NCBI RefSeq assembly: GCF_900100495.1
Contig: NZ_FNCT01000011.1
Span: 1-64,000 of the forward strand
Source: Pseudomonas benzenivorans
GTDB lineage: Bacteria > Pseudomonadota > Gammaproteobacteria > Pseudomonadales > Pseudomonadaceae
Length of the DNA: 64,000 nt
Direction of reading: 5' to 3'
Part shown: in pieces, positions 1 to 8,599 of the stretch
Numbering within the stretch: the first letter of the stretch is position 1
How the letters are laid out: each line of letters begins with the position of its first letter
The notes under the pieces: generated by a model
The model's input: the letters and a program-made list of their open reading frames with translations, nothing else
What the model was told of the DNA's origin: nothing
Databases searched by the model: none
Made by a program: the position numbers and the translations under genes

Positions 1-425
1 TTGCAGACGATGCCGGCGCCGAACGCCTGCGGGTAGCCGGAGCGCACCATGCCGGCGATGGCGATCGAGCCGACCGCGGCCACGGTCGCCGGCGACGAGC
101 CGGACAGCGCGGCGAACAGCATGCACGCCAGCACCGCGGAAATCGCCAGGCCGCCGCGGATGTGCCCGACGCAGGCGTTGGCGAAGTCGATCAGCCGCTT
201 GGCCACGCCGCCGGTGGTCATGAAGGCGCCGGACAAGAGGAAGAACGGGATCGCCAACAGGGTGTAGTGCTCGCTGGTCTCGAACAGCTTGATCGCCAGC
301 GAGCGTACCGAATCCGGGCTGAACAGCATGATGGTGACCGAGCCGGCCAGGCCGAGGGACACGGCGATCGGCACGCCGATGAACATCATCAAAAACAGCA
401 GGGCGAAGAGGAACAGGATGGTCAT
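1..425 (-). CDS. dctM: TRAP transporter large permease DctM (partial, runs off the left edge)
   Basis: Large membrane subunit of a TRAP (tripartite ATP-independent periplasmic) transporter, which imports organic acids using an ion gradient. About 141 N-terminal codons are present; the rest lies beyond position 1. The start reads MTILFLFALLFLMM. It continues with hydrophobic, family-typical stretches such as FLLSGAFMTTGG and the small-residue segment SGSSPATVAAVGSIAIAG. Its ATG overlaps the dctQ stop codon (ATGA at 422-425), which indicates translational coupling. It is the last visible gene of the minus-strand operon that starts near 10810. The family assignment is firm. The substrate is inferred only from the neighbouring itatartarate-like catabolic genes. 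Confidence 0.9.
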   Translation of the reverse strand, partial: MTILFLFALLFLMMFIGVPIAVSLGLAGSVTIMLFSPDSVRSLAIKLFETSEHYTLLAIPFFLLSGAFMTTGGVAKRLIDFANACVGHIRGGLAISAVLACMLFAALSGSSPATVAAVGSIAIAGMVRSGYPQAFGAGIVC

Positions 426-1066
426 TGCTGGTCTTCCTTCTTCTGGTCTTCGTCGTGCTCGGTCAACTTCATCGCTTCGGCGGCCTCGTCGGCCAGGCCG
501 AGACCGGTCTGCTGGTTGCGCAGGATGCGCACGAAGACTTCCAGGAAACGGATGAACACCATGGCGTAGCCGAACGGCACGATGATCGTTATGTGCCACT
601 GCTGGATGCCGTAGTGGCCGAGGTCTTCGGCGCCGATGCCGGCGCCGAGCAGGGTGCGCATCCAGTCGAAGCTGGCCACGCTGATCAGCCCGGCATAACC
701 CAGGCAGGCCAGGCAGGCGATCAGGCCGATGATCCGTTGGGTCGGCTTGCTCGCCAGCTTGACCAGCGCGTCGACGCCGATATGCCCGGCGGTGCGCACG
801 CCATAGGCCAGGCCGAAGAAGATCAGCCAGGCGAACAGCGCCTTGGCCAGAGCGATGCTCCAGGTCATGGTCTGGGCCAGGTCGATGATGAAATCGCCGA
901 TGGCGAGCAGCGCCTCGTTGCCGCCGAAGAAGTCGCCCAGGGTGTAGAACAGGGTGTAGAAGTTATTGAGAATGACGTAGACGAAGGTTACAAGCGTCAT
1001 GGTCGCCAGAAGGAAAGCGACGACCCCCTCCTCAAAACGATCCCATAGGCTCCGCAGAACGGTCAT
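422..1066 (-). CDS. dctQ: TRAP transporter small membrane subunit DctQ
   Basis: Small four-helix membrane subunit (214 aa) linking the binding protein and DctM of a TRAP transporter. Several hydrophobic helices are visible (GVVAFLLATMTLVTFVYVIL near the N-terminus, IIGLIACLACLGYAGLISV in the middle). The charged C-terminal tail (EHDEDQKKEDQQ) is cytoplasmic in style. I place the start at 1066 (MTVLRSLWDRFEEG) rather than at an upstream in-frame ATG at 1108, because GGGAG lies 8 bases before it and the upstream extension has no membrane or family character. It overlaps dctM by 4 bp. It is separated from dctP by 135 bp containing a strong hairpin. Confidence 0.9.
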   Translation of the reverse strand: MTVLRSLWDRFEEGVVAFLLATMTLVTFVYVILNNFYTLFYTLGDFFGGNEALLAIGDFIIDLAQTMTWSIALAKALFAWLIFFGLAYGVRTAGHIGVDALVKLASKPTQRIIGLIACLACLGYAGLISVASFDWMRTLLGAGIGAEDLGHYGIQQWHITIIVPFGYAMVFIRFLEVFVRILRNQQTGLGLADEAAEAMKLTEHDEDQKKEDQQ

Positions 1067-1157
1067 GGGTGGTCTCCCGATAGGCTTTCTTGTATTTGTG
1101 CAATCCATAGGACCGGGCGGACTCTAACGCAGCAGCCCCCCGTCCCGACATTCACAA

Positions 1158-1187
1158 TTCGCCAATGCCCTCTTCGGCATTGGCGAA
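1158..1187 (-). terminator. Intercistronic hairpin between dctP and dctQ (no U-tract)
   Basis: A perfect 12-bp inverted repeat (TTCGCCAATGCC / GGCATTGGCGAA, 6-base loop) lies just after the dctP stop codon in the dctP-dctQ gap. No run of T follows, so it is not a classical terminator. Such stem-loops after binding-protein genes commonly stabilise the upstream message or limit read-through, giving excess binding protein over permease. That role is inferred here. Confidence 0.6.
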
Positions 1188-1201
1188 CGAGGGATCGCCT
1201 A

Positions 1202-2209
1202 TCAGTGTTGGTTGGCAGCTTCAGCTGCCTTGATCAGGTCAGCGCCAATTTCCTCTTCGAACTGGGCCCACACAGGTTTAACTGCAGAACGCCACATATC
1301 GCGTTGCTCAGGAGTCAACTGGATGATCTCGCTGGTTCCCGCCTCGACAATGCGCTGCTTGTCCGCCTGGTTGAGGGCCTCAGCTTGCTTGTTCACCTCA
1401 AGGGTCACTTCTGCGACGACCTTGTCCAGTTCGCGGCGCACGTCCTGCGGAAGGCCGTCCCAGAACTTGGTATTGGTCAGCAGGACGTAGTTGCCCATGG
1501 TCAGGTTGGCTTCAGTCAGATACTTCTGTACTTCGTAATGGCGCTGGCTGTAGATGTTCGACCAAGGGTTGTCCGAGGCGTTGACCACACCGGTCTGTAG
1601 ACCCTGATAAATTTCGGCGAAGGCCATCTTGCGTGGTACAGCACGCAGGGCAATGTACTGCTCGTCCCAGATACGCGAGGGTTGCACACGGAACTTCAGG
1701 CCACGGGCATCCGCAGGTTCATGCAGCGGTTTGTTCGAGGTGAGCTGGCGCATACCGTTAGACCAGTAGGCCAGCCCTTTCAGCCCTTTGCTCTCCATCG
1801 ACGAGAGCAGCGCCAGGGCCTTGTCGGTCTGCTGAAAACGCTCCGCTGCCGCCGCGTCATCGAACAGGAACATCAGGTCAAATACCTGCAGCTGCTTGGT
1901 GAACTTGTCCAGTTTGGCTGGCGCCGGGGCCAACAGTTGCACCTCGTTGAGTAATAGGGCTTCCAACTCCTTGCCATCGCCGTACAACGAGGAGTTCGCA
2001 TAGACATCGACCTTGACCTTGCCGGGCAGGCGTTCTTCGGCGAGCTTCTTGAACAACAACGCACCTTGACCTTTTGGGGTGTGATCGGCAGCGACATGCG
2101 AGAACTTGATGTTGATCGGTGCGGCCGATTCAGGTTCGCCGGCCTGCAGCAGGCTAGCGAAAAGCACCGAACAGGCGCCGAGCATTACGTGGGTTGTCAA
2201 CTTTTTCAT
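1202..2209 (-). CDS. dctP: TRAP transporter periplasmic binding protein DctP (copy 1, itatartarate-type operon)
   Basis: Periplasmic substrate-binding protein (335 aa) of the DctP/TAXI-unrelated TRAP family. It has an N-terminal signal peptide (MKKLTTHVMLGACSVLFASLLQA) and typical DctP blocks: TPKGQGALLFKKLAEERLPG, YANSSLYGDGKELEALLL, and the carboxylate-arginine region GLKFRVQPS near residue 165. The start at 2209 has GAGG 8 bases upstream; a much longer upstream extension overlaps ppc and is rejected. It has the same length as, and is clearly paralogous to, the protein at 10940-11947, but differs in the ligand loop (SDNPWSN versus TENTWSN). This suggests a different, related ligand. It sits directly after ppc and before dctQM. 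Confidence 0.92.
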   Translation of the reverse strand: MKKLTTHVMLGACSVLFASLLQAGEPESAAPINIKFSHVAADHTPKGQGALLFKKLAEERLPGKVKVDVYANSSLYGDGKELEALLLNEVQLLAPAPAKLDKFTKQLQVFDLMFLFDDAAAAERFQQTDKALALLSSMESKGLKGLAYWSNGMRQLTSNKPLHEPADARGLKFRVQPSRIWDEQYIALRAVPRKMAFAEIYQGLQTGVVNASDNPWSNIYSQRHYEVQKYLTEANLTMGNYVLLTNTKFWDGLPQDVRRELDKVVAEVTLEVNKQAEALNQADKQRIVEAGTSEIIQLTPEQRDMWRSAVKPVWAQFEEEIGADLIKAAEAANQH

Positions 2210-2268
2210 GGTGTTTACCTCATTGTTTTTGTTGGTCGGTTTACGAAAGTACGGACACACAGCGGGCC

Positions 2269-5046
2269 TCAACCGCTGTTGCGCAGCCCAGAAGCGATGC
2301 CATTGATGCTCAGGTGCACGCCAATACGCAGCTGGCGCAGTTGATCGGGGTCGATGTCCGGTTCGCGGATTCGCCTCAACAATTCGATCTGTAACTGATT
2401 GAGAGGATTGAGATAGGCCAGGCGACGATCCAGCGATGAGCCCAGGCATGGCTCGGCTGCAGCTTGCGGCACCTGCTGCTGTAGCCAGGCCAGCGCTGCA
2501 CAGGTGGCCGCATGCTCGGTACAGATCATGCCGAACAGGCGTTGTGCATGGTCCTGGTCGACCGCCAGCGCGACATAACGTGCAGCAATCGCCAGGTCGA
2601 CCTTGCCCAGCACCATGCGCAGGTTGGCCAGCAGGGTCTGGAAAAAAGGCCAACGCTCGACCATTGCCACCAATCGATGGTCCCCTGCCGCGCCTTCGCG
2701 ACGGCGGTATTGCGCAATGGCAGTACCGAAGCCATACCAGCCCGGCAAAATAATCCGGCATTGCGACCAACTGAACACCCAGGGAATTGCACGCAAATCC
2801 TGAATGCAGGCGCTGTCGCTACGCGCTGCAGGACGGCTGCCGATATTGATGCGGCCAATTTCGCTGAAGGGCGTGACAGTACGAAAGAATGTGGAAAAAT
2901 CCGCGTCCTCATGCACCAGCGCCCGATAGCATTGCTGCGCAGCGCTGCTCAGTTCTTCCGCAACCGCACGAAACTCATCGAGCGTGGCACGCTCGTTCGG
3001 CAGGTAACTGGCCTCCAACGTGGCGGCTAGCAAAGCCTCGAGATGGCGCACCCCTGCCTCGGGGTCGGAGTACTTGTTGCCGATGGTTTCGCCCTGCTCC
3101 GTCAACCGTAACTGGCCAGCCACCGTACCGCTCGGTTGGGCCAGGATAGCCGCCCGGCTCGGACCACCACCGCGACATACCGAACCACCGCGACCGTGAA
3201 AGAAACGCACCCGGTAGCCCTGCGCGGCACAGACCTCACGCAAGGCCAGGCCGGCTTTGTGCAGTTCCCAGTTGGCGCTGATAAAACCGCCATCCTTGTT
3301 GCTGTCCGAATAGCCGAGCATGATCTCGACCCAACCGTCGCGACCGGCCAGCATCTCCCGCACCGGCGGCAAGGCCAACCAGACGCGCATAAGCTCTGGG
3401 GCTCGCTGCAGATCACCTATGGTCTCGAACAGCGGCACAATATTCAGGTTGCACAGAGTGCCCTGCATGAAGCCGGTCTCACGTACCAGCAGGAGGATTT
3501 CCAGTAGATCGGAGACCGACTGGGTGTGCGAGACGATGTGATTCTCCACCGCCTGCACGCCGTATTCGCGCTGGATTTTGCGCGCCTTGCCGAGTACCTC
3601 CAGCTCCCGCTGGCACAGATCGGACCATCGCTGATGGGGATCCAGCACCGGCCGTTGCGACGCCAGCAAGTCAGTCAGCAGGCTGACCTTTTTCGCCTCT
3701 GCCGACACCGCGTAATCGTTGCAGATACCCGCTTGGGCAAGGATTTCGGTCACCACCTGCTCATGCACGTCGGAGCACTGGCGCAGATCGAGGCTAGCCA
3801 GATGGAAGCCAAAATGCTGCACCGCCTGGATCAGCGTGGCCAAACGCCCCTGCGCGGCAAAAACCAGGCTGTGCGCCACCAAAGAGCTGTGCAAAGCCTG
3901 CAGATCGCCGAGCAACTGCGCGGGTGCCGCATAGGCACGAGGCGTAGACTCGGCAGCCGCGCACTGCTCGCCCAGGCGCAACCGCGTCGCCTGCAAGCGT
4001 TCCTGAATGCCCAGCAATGCGCGCCGGTAAGGCTCATCCCGACTGTGCTCGGAGCATTGCGAAGCCTCTTCGGCCAGCACCGCGACCGCCGGGGTTACCG
4101 CACTGCGAGCCAGACACACCGGCAGCTCCCGCACCAGGCAAGCGACCTGATCCTCGTAATGCTCCAGCACCAGCTCGGCACCGCAGCGAATGGCAAACGC
4201 CAGGGTTTCGGCACTGACGTTGGGATTACCGTCGCGGTCTCCACCCACCCAGGATCCCAGGCGAATCAAGGGCCGCTCGACTGCTCCCAGATACTGCATC
4301 GCCCGTTGCTGGCAGGCGGGTACGGCGGCCAGTAGCGTGCGCGGGAAGTACGCCAACACGTTGCGGATCTCGTCGGCCACGGTGAGGCGGGTATTGCGCA
4401 GCAGACGGGTACGCCACAACACCTCCACGCAACCGCGCAGCTCATCCTCAAGCCGGCTGCGTTGCTCCTGGGTCAGGCGTTCGCGGCAACGGCGCTGAAG
4501 AAGGTCGGCGATACGGCGTTCGACCTCGATCACGCTCTTGCGCTGCACTTCGGTGGGGTGCGCAGTGAGCACCGGCATCACCTGCACATCCGCCAGGCGT
4601 GCACTGATCGCCGCCGATGACAGACCCGCGGCGTTCAGGCGCCGAGCCAGTTCGGCGAATAGCGGCGCACCGGAGGCATCACGCATTTGCCGCGCGCATT
4701 CGGCGTCGCCTTGGGCGACGTCCTCGGCCAAGTTGCCGAGATGGATGAAATAGGTGAAGGCGCGCAGCACGACAATCGCGTCCTCGACCGATAGCGCAGC
4801 CAGCAAAGTCGTCAGTTCTGCCTGATCGGCGCGCAGGCCCTGGCCGTGCCCGCTGAGCGACAGACGGCGGATCGATTCGATCAAGCTGAATAGCCGTTCG
4901 CCTTCGCTCTCGCGGATAACCTCACCGAGGATGCCACCCAGCTCACGCAAGAGGCTGCGCGCCAAGTCCTGTGCCGCAACGCAAGCGTCTGCCGCCGCGA
5001 TTGTTTGCGGCGAACCGGGCACGCACTGCCGTATTTCACTAATCAT
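2269..5046 (-). CDS. ppc: Phosphoenolpyruvate carboxylase
   Basis: Cytoplasmic enzyme (925 aa) fixing bicarbonate onto PEP to give oxaloacetate, an anaplerotic reaction. Family signatures are intact: VLTAHPTEVQRK with catalytic His163, LGYSDSNKDGGFISANWELH in the middle, FFHGRGGSVCRGGGPS (glycine-rich catalytic loop), and a C-terminus NGIASGLRNSG matching the conserved family end. Its ATG overlaps the glycerate kinase stop (ATGA) and is preceded by AGGAG, so it is translated within the operon. It is somewhat longer than the usual ~880 aa. Placement after hydroxypyruvate reductase and glycerate kinase recalls serine-cycle clusters. Here it plausibly turns glycerate-derived PEP into oxaloacetate to accept the acetyl-CoA made by the same pathway. 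Confidence 0.96.
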   Translation of the reverse strand: MISEIRQCVPGSPQTIAAADACVAAQDLARSLLRELGGILGEVIRESEGERLFSLIESIRRLSLSGHGQGLRADQAELTTLLAALSVEDAIVVLRAFTYFIHLGNLAEDVAQGDAECARQMRDASGAPLFAELARRLNAAGLSSAAISARLADVQVMPVLTAHPTEVQRKSVIEVERRIADLLQRRCRERLTQEQRSRLEDELRGCVEVLWRTRLLRNTRLTVADEIRNVLAYFPRTLLAAVPACQQRAMQYLGAVERPLIRLGSWVGGDRDGNPNVSAETLAFAIRCGAELVLEHYEDQVACLVRELPVCLARSAVTPAVAVLAEEASQCSEHSRDEPYRRALLGIQERLQATRLRLGEQCAAAESTPRAYAAPAQLLGDLQALHSSLVAHSLVFAAQGRLATLIQAVQHFGFHLASLDLRQCSDVHEQVVTEILAQAGICNDYAVSAEAKKVSLLTDLLASQRPVLDPHQRWSDLCQRELEVLGKARKIQREYGVQAVENHIVSHTQSVSDLLEILLLVRETGFMQGTLCNLNIVPLFETIGDLQRAPELMRVWLALPPVREMLAGRDGWVEIMLGYSDSNKDGGFISANWELHKAGLALREVCAAQGYRVRFFHGRGGSVCRGGGPSRAAILAQPSGTVAGQLRLTEQGETIGNKYSDPEAGVRHLEALLAATLEASYLPNERATLDEFRAVAEELSSAAQQCYRALVHEDADFSTFFRTVTPFSEIGRINIGSRPAARSDSACIQDLRAIPWVFSWSQCRIILPGWYGFGTAIAQYRRREGAAGDHRLVAMVERWPFFQTLLANLRMVLGKVDLAIAARYVALAVDQDHAQRLFGMICTEHAATCAALAWLQQQVPQAAAEPCLGSSLDRRLAYLNPLNQLQIELLRRIREPDIDPDQLRQLRIGVHLSINGIASGLRNSG

Positions 5047-6227
5047 GCTGGTCTCCTAGCGCACGGAGCTTGCCGATAAATGGCAGCGAAGAGGCTCGCG
5101 AGCTGTGCACTCGCCTCCTCCAGTAGGGAACCGGCATGTTCGATGGCATACACCAGGGACTCTGGTCGGGGCATGATCGAAAAACAGCCGTCGAAGCATT
5201 GCCCCAACTCGGTTGAATCCTCGATGGCCCCGGACAGCAGCGACACCGGCACGCCCTGCTCGCGAGCCAGTGCAGCGATATGCCCGGGCCCCTTGCCGAG
5301 CAGGGTCTGCCGGTCCGAACGCCCTTCGCCAGTGATCACCCAGTCGTAATCCCCCAGGCTACTGTCCAGCGCCAGGGTCGCCGCGATAAAGGCTGCACCG
5401 GACTGCAGTTCGGCACCGATCAGGCCCAGGGCGAAGCCCAAACCACCTGCCGCCCCAGCACCGGATCGCGTGCTGAAACTGCTGCCCATGGCCGCTTCGC
5501 ACTGCTCAGCGAACCGTGCAAGAACCTGATCCGCCTGCTGCAGATCAGTGAACCCTTTTTGTTCACCGAAGACCAAGCTGGAGCCCAACGGCCCACACAG
5601 CGGGCTGTCCACATCGGTCAGTGCGATCAATCGCAGCCCCTTGAGCCAGTCGCTATCGCTACGCCGTTCGAGCCTGGAGAGCTCCCCCAGGTTGGCGAAG
5701 GTCGGCGCCATAGAGACGCCCTGCGCGTCGCGGAAATCCAGAGCCAACTCGGCCAGTAAACCAGCGCCGCCATCCATGGTCGAAGTGCCGCCCAGGCCAA
5801 CCACCAGGGTGCGCTCGCCCCGCTCATACAATTCACGCAACGCTTCGCCGAGACCGCGTGTAGTGCGCAGTTCCGCTGCCAACCTGGCTTGGGGCAAGCC
5901 AACGATGGCGGCGGCATCGAGAATCACGAAGCGGCCAATCGAACTGTCACGACAGAGCGCATAAGGCACCTGACAGCGATCGCCGTTGGCATCGGTGGCT
6001 TCGAGCGAGGCCCACTCGCCTGCCAATGCGCTGGCCACAACCTCTGCGCTGCCTTCGCCACCATCGGCCATCGGGAGCTGGGTGATGAGGCAGTCCGGCA
6101 GTGCGCGGGCAACACCACGCGCCATGCACTGGGCAGCATCGATCGCACTCAGGCTGCCCTTGAACGAGTCAGGGGCAACCAGCACATGTGCCCGGCGAGG
6201 TGCGCGCTCGGAATGATTGATTGACAT
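5043..6227 (-). CDS. Glycerate kinase (GarK/GlxK family)
   Basis: ATP-dependent kinase (394 aa) converting D-glycerate to 2-phosphoglycerate (the usual product of the GarK/GlxK family). Diagnostic blocks are the N-terminal VLVAPDSFKGSLSA (residues ~15-28), PMADGGEGSAEVV (~52-64), VGLGGTSTMDGGAGLL in the middle, and VITGEGRSDRQTLLGKGP towards the C-terminus. The start at 6227 has GGGGAG 7 bases upstream. It lies 15 bp after the hydroxypyruvate reductase gene and overlaps ppc by 4 bp. The three genes therefore encode consecutive steps: hydroxypyruvate to glycerate, to 2-phosphoglycerate, then (via enolase) PEP to oxaloacetate. I leave the symbol open because garK, glxK and gck are used in different pathways. 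Confidence 0.93.
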   Translation of the reverse strand: MSINHSERAPRRAHVLVAPDSFKGSLSAIDAAQCMARGVARALPDCLITQLPMADGGEGSAEVVASALAGEWASLEATDANGDRCQVPYALCRDSSIGRFVILDAAAIVGLPQARLAAELRTTRGLGEALRELYERGERTLVVGLGGTSTMDGGAGLLAELALDFRDAQGVSMAPTFANLGELSRLERRSDSDWLKGLRLIALTDVDSPLCGPLGSSLVFGEQKGFTDLQQADQVLARFAEQCEAAMGSSFSTRSGAGAAGGLGFALGLIGAELQSGAAFIAATLALDSSLGDYDWVITGEGRSDRQTLLGKGPGHIAALAREQGVPVSLLSGAIEDSTELGQCFDGCFSIMPRPESLVYAIEHAGSLLEEASAQLASLFAAIYRQAPCARRPA

Positions 6228-6241
6228 GCGCAGACTCCCCC

Positions 6242-7183
6242 TCAGGACACCACATTGATTGGCTTACCGGCAGCGAATGCCGTGAGGTTGGCGGCGATAA
6301 TTTCCGCCAAGCGCTGCAGGCTGCTCCCGCTGGCCCAGGCTACATGTGGTGTAACAATCAGGTTGGGATGCAAAAGGTTAAGCAGCGGCTGGGTCGCCGC
6401 TGGCGGTTCGCTGCTCAGTACGTCCAGCGCCGCGCCGCCCAGATGCCCACTACGCAGAGCCTCAAGCAGCGCAGCCTCATCTACCAACGGGCCCCGGGCG
6501 GTATTCACCAGCAGCGCGCCCGGCTTCATCCGCGCCAACTGGGACGCGCCAATCAGCCCCTGGGTCGCTGAATTCAACGGGCAATGCAGGCTGATCACAT
6601 CGCTACACTCGAGCACCTCTTCGAATGCCAGGTAGCCGCTACGCACCTGGCTCTGGCCAGGGTGCTCGGCGAACACCACGTGCATGCCCAGCGCCTCGGC
6701 CAAACGTGCGGTCGCCTGACCGATAGCGCCTCGACCGACGATACCGAGTCGCGCACCCTGTACATCCTGGATTGGTTGTGCATGCACGCAGAACTGCATC
6801 GAGTCCGGCCATTTGCGCAAGGCGGCATCACGGTAGGCGAACAGCTGCCGGCGCATGGCGAAGATCATAGTGATCACAGCCTCGGCCACGCTCTGTGCCG
6901 AATAGCTGGGCACGTTGGATACCACTATGCCCAAGTCGCGGCAGGCCGCCAGATCCACGCAGTCGTAACCGCTGGCCGCCACGCAGATGAAACGCAATTT
7001 CGGTAGCAGCTCAAGTTCTGTGCGCCCGAGGCGAACCTTGTTGGTAATAGCGATGTCCGCATCGCGCAGGGCCACCGTCACTTCGCCTGGTGCCGTGGCT
7101 GGTCTGTCGTTCCAGTGACTGACGCAAGCAGGTCGAGGCACCCTCAGGGGGAGGCTGTCACTATCGAGAAACACAATATTCAT
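6242..7183 (-). CDS. D-2-hydroxyacid dehydrogenase, probable hydroxypyruvate reductase
   Basis: NAD(P)-dependent D-isomer-specific 2-hydroxyacid dehydrogenase (313 aa). The Rossmann motif GIVGRGAIGQATARLAEALG is at ~148-166. The catalytic triad of the family is visible: Arg230 in VNTARGPLVDE, Glu259 in LDVLSSEPP and His280 in VTPHVAWAS. The N-terminal substrate region has VAASGYDCVDLAAC. Family members reduce hydroxypyruvate and often glyoxylate. The glycerate kinase gene 15 bp downstream argues that hydroxypyruvate is the natural substrate and D-glycerate the product. The start at 7183 has a purine-rich GGAAGAG about 9 bases upstream. The 38-bp gap to the VOC gene upstream fits one transcript. 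Confidence 0.88.
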   Translation of the reverse strand: MNIVFLDSDSLPLRVPRPACVSHWNDRPATAPGEVTVALRDADIAITNKVRLGRTELELLPKLRFICVAASGYDCVDLAACRDLGIVVSNVPSYSAQSVAEAVITMIFAMRRQLFAYRDAALRKWPDSMQFCVHAQPIQDVQGARLGIVGRGAIGQATARLAEALGMHVVFAEHPGQSQVRSGYLAFEEVLECSDVISLHCPLNSATQGLIGASQLARMKPGALLVNTARGPLVDEAALLEALRSGHLGGAALDVLSSEPPAATQPLLNLLHPNLIVTPHVAWASGSSLQRLAEIIAANLTAFAAGKPINVVS

Positions 7184-7220
7184 CAGGCGAACTCTTCCAG
7201 TCGTTAGGCAGAGGAATGAC

Positions 7221-7601
7221 TCAGACAGCCAGCTCGGAAATCTCGATCAGGTTCAGGTCGGGGTCGCGCAGGTAGATCGAGCGGATTGGTCCTGTCGCCC
7301 CGGTGCGCATCACCGGCCCCTCGACGATCGGCCAGTCCAACTGCTGCAGGCGCCGGATCACCTCATCCAGTGGCTGGCTGGCGATGAAACAGAGGTCCAG
7401 GGCACCCGGCACCGGCAGGTGCGCCTTGGGCTCGAACTCGTGGCCGCGCACATGCAGGTTGATCTTCTGGTTGCCGAAGGAGAACGCCTGGCGGCCATTG
7501 CCGAAGGTCTCCAGACGCATGCCAAGCACCTCGGTATAGAAGTACGTGCATGCCTGCGGATCGCAGGTGGTCAATACCAAATGGTCAAGATGGTCGATCA
7601 T
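7221..7601 (-). CDS. VOC-fold metalloprotein, candidate 2-hydroxyparaconate lactonase
   Basis: Single-domain vicinal-oxygen-chelate protein (126 aa), from MIDHLDHLVLTTCDP to YLRDPDLNLIEISE. Metal-ligand candidates are His7 (DHL) and Glu near the C-terminus (IEIS), with a further His in INLHVRGHEF. Names such as glyoxalase or ring-cleaving dioxygenase are generic for this fold. In the P. aeruginosa PAO1 itaconate cluster the VOC gene PA0880 was reported to hydrolyse the lactone 2-hydroxyparaconate to itatartarate (from memory). That gene normally sits between the acyl-CoA dehydrogenase and PrpD genes; here those two are adjacent and this VOC gene lies instead in the neighbouring module. TGATG couples it to the HMG-CoA-lyase-type gene. 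Fold is certain; function is inference. Confidence 0.75.
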   Translation of the reverse strand: MIDHLDHLVLTTCDPQACTYFYTEVLGMRLETFGNGRQAFSFGNQKINLHVRGHEFEPKAHLPVPGALDLCFIASQPLDEVIRRLQQLDWPIVEGPVMRTGATGPIRSIYLRDPDLNLIEISELAV

Positions 7602-8599
7602 CAGTTGGCTCCTTGAGTGATGCCGGCGGATACGGCCACCTGCTTGTCCAGGGTGGCGACGTGTGCGGGGGTTGGGTGTAGATCCAGGCGGCGTCCAGCC
7701 TTGAGTATCTGGCTGGGTACTTCATGGCCGACCAGACGTGGCAGGTGGGCCGCGACGCCGAGCAACCTCGCGAGATCGATGCCGGTGTCGTAGCCCATCA
7801 GTTCGAGCATGTGCAGCAGGTCTTCGGTGCAGGCATTGCCGCTGGCCCCTGGCGCATAGGGGCAACCGCCAAGTCCGCCGAGAGATGCATCGAAGCGGTC
7901 GATACCGGCGGCAATGGCCGCCAGCACGTTGGCTTGGGCCATGCCACGGGTATTGTGGAAGTGCAGGGTCAGTTGCAATTGCGGAAAGCGCTCACGCACC
8001 TGGTTGCACAGCAACTCGACCTGGTTGGGGTAAGCCATGCCCGTGGTGTCGCACAGGGTGACGCCACGTACATTCAACTCAGCGAAGCGCTCGATCCAGC
8101 GCAGCACCTCGACATTGGCGATATCGCCCTCCATTGGGCAGCCGAACACGGTGGACAGCGACACATTGACCGCCACCGGGCTCTGGCCGATCACCCCGAC
8201 CACCTCACGCAATTGCTCGAAGGAGCGCTCGCGGGTCATGCGCAGGTTGGCGCGGTTGTGGCTCTCGCTCACCGACATCACCAGGTTGGCTTCGTCGATG
8301 GCGCAGGCCAGGGCACGTTCGGCCCCGCGCACGTTGGGCACCAGCACCGTGTATTCCACTGCCGGGTTGCGGCGTATGCCGCGCATCACCGCTTCGGCAT
8401 CGCGCAGGGCCGGAATCGCCTTGGGCGAAGTGAACGAGGTGACCTCGATCTTGGCGTAGCCGCAGGCGCTGAGTTCGTCGATCAGGGCGATTTTGTCCGC
8501 CGTTTCGATAAAGGTCTTTTCGTTCTGGAAACCGTCACGGGTGGCGACTTCCTGGAAATACAGGCGTTGCGGATTGTGTTTCATCGTTTGGGTCTCCAT
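7601..8599 (-). CDS. HMG-CoA lyase family enzyme, candidate itatartaryl-CoA (or (R)-citramalyl-CoA) lyase
   Basis: TIM-barrel lyase (332 aa) of the HMG-CoA lyase family, which cleaves 3-hydroxyacyl-CoA diacids into acetyl-CoA and a keto acid. Catalytic features are present: EVATRDGFQNE with Arg21/Asp22, metal ligands His213 and His215 in LHFHNTRG, the Cys246 signature GGLGGCPYAPGASGN, and Asn255. True HMG-CoA lyase usually lies in leucine-degradation operons. Here it overlaps a family III CoA-transferase gene by TGATG, a pairing seen for (R)-citramalate cleavage in Chloroflexus. Downstream hydroxypyruvate reductase and glycerate kinase suggest that the keto product is hydroxypyruvate, hence itatartaryl-CoA as substrate. 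An internal ATG at 8584 (MKHNPQ, GGAG 9 bases upstream) is an alternative start. Confidence 0.88.
   Translation of the reverse strand: METQTMKHNPQRLYFQEVATRDGFQNEKTFIETADKIALIDELSACGYAKIEVTSFTSPKAIPALRDAEAVMRGIRRNPAVEYTVLVPNVRGAERALACAIDEANLVMSVSESHNRANLRMTRERSFEQLREVVGVIGQSPVAVNVSLSTVFGCPMEGDIANVEVLRWIERFAELNVRGVTLCDTTGMAYPNQVELLCNQVRERFPQLQLTLHFHNTRGMAQANVLAAIAAGIDRFDASLGGLGGCPYAPGASGNACTEDLLHMLELMGYDTGIDLARLLGVAAHLPRLVGHEVPSQILKAGRRLDLHPTPAHVATLDKQVAVSAGITQGAN

Noticed and set aside
2269..7183. Serine-cycle methylotrophy
   Set aside because: Only the reductase, glycerate kinase and PEP carboxylase are present. No serine-glyoxylate aminotransferase, malate thiokinase, malyl-CoA lyase or methanol/methylamine dehydrogenase genes lie nearby, and the other genes point to dicarboxylate degradation.
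7601..8599. Leucine degradation HMG-CoA lyase
   Set aside because: No isovaleryl-CoA dehydrogenase, methylcrotonyl-CoA carboxylase or methylglutaconyl-CoA hydratase is linked. The gene overlaps a CoA-transferase gene and precedes a VOC and a hydroxypyruvate reductase gene.
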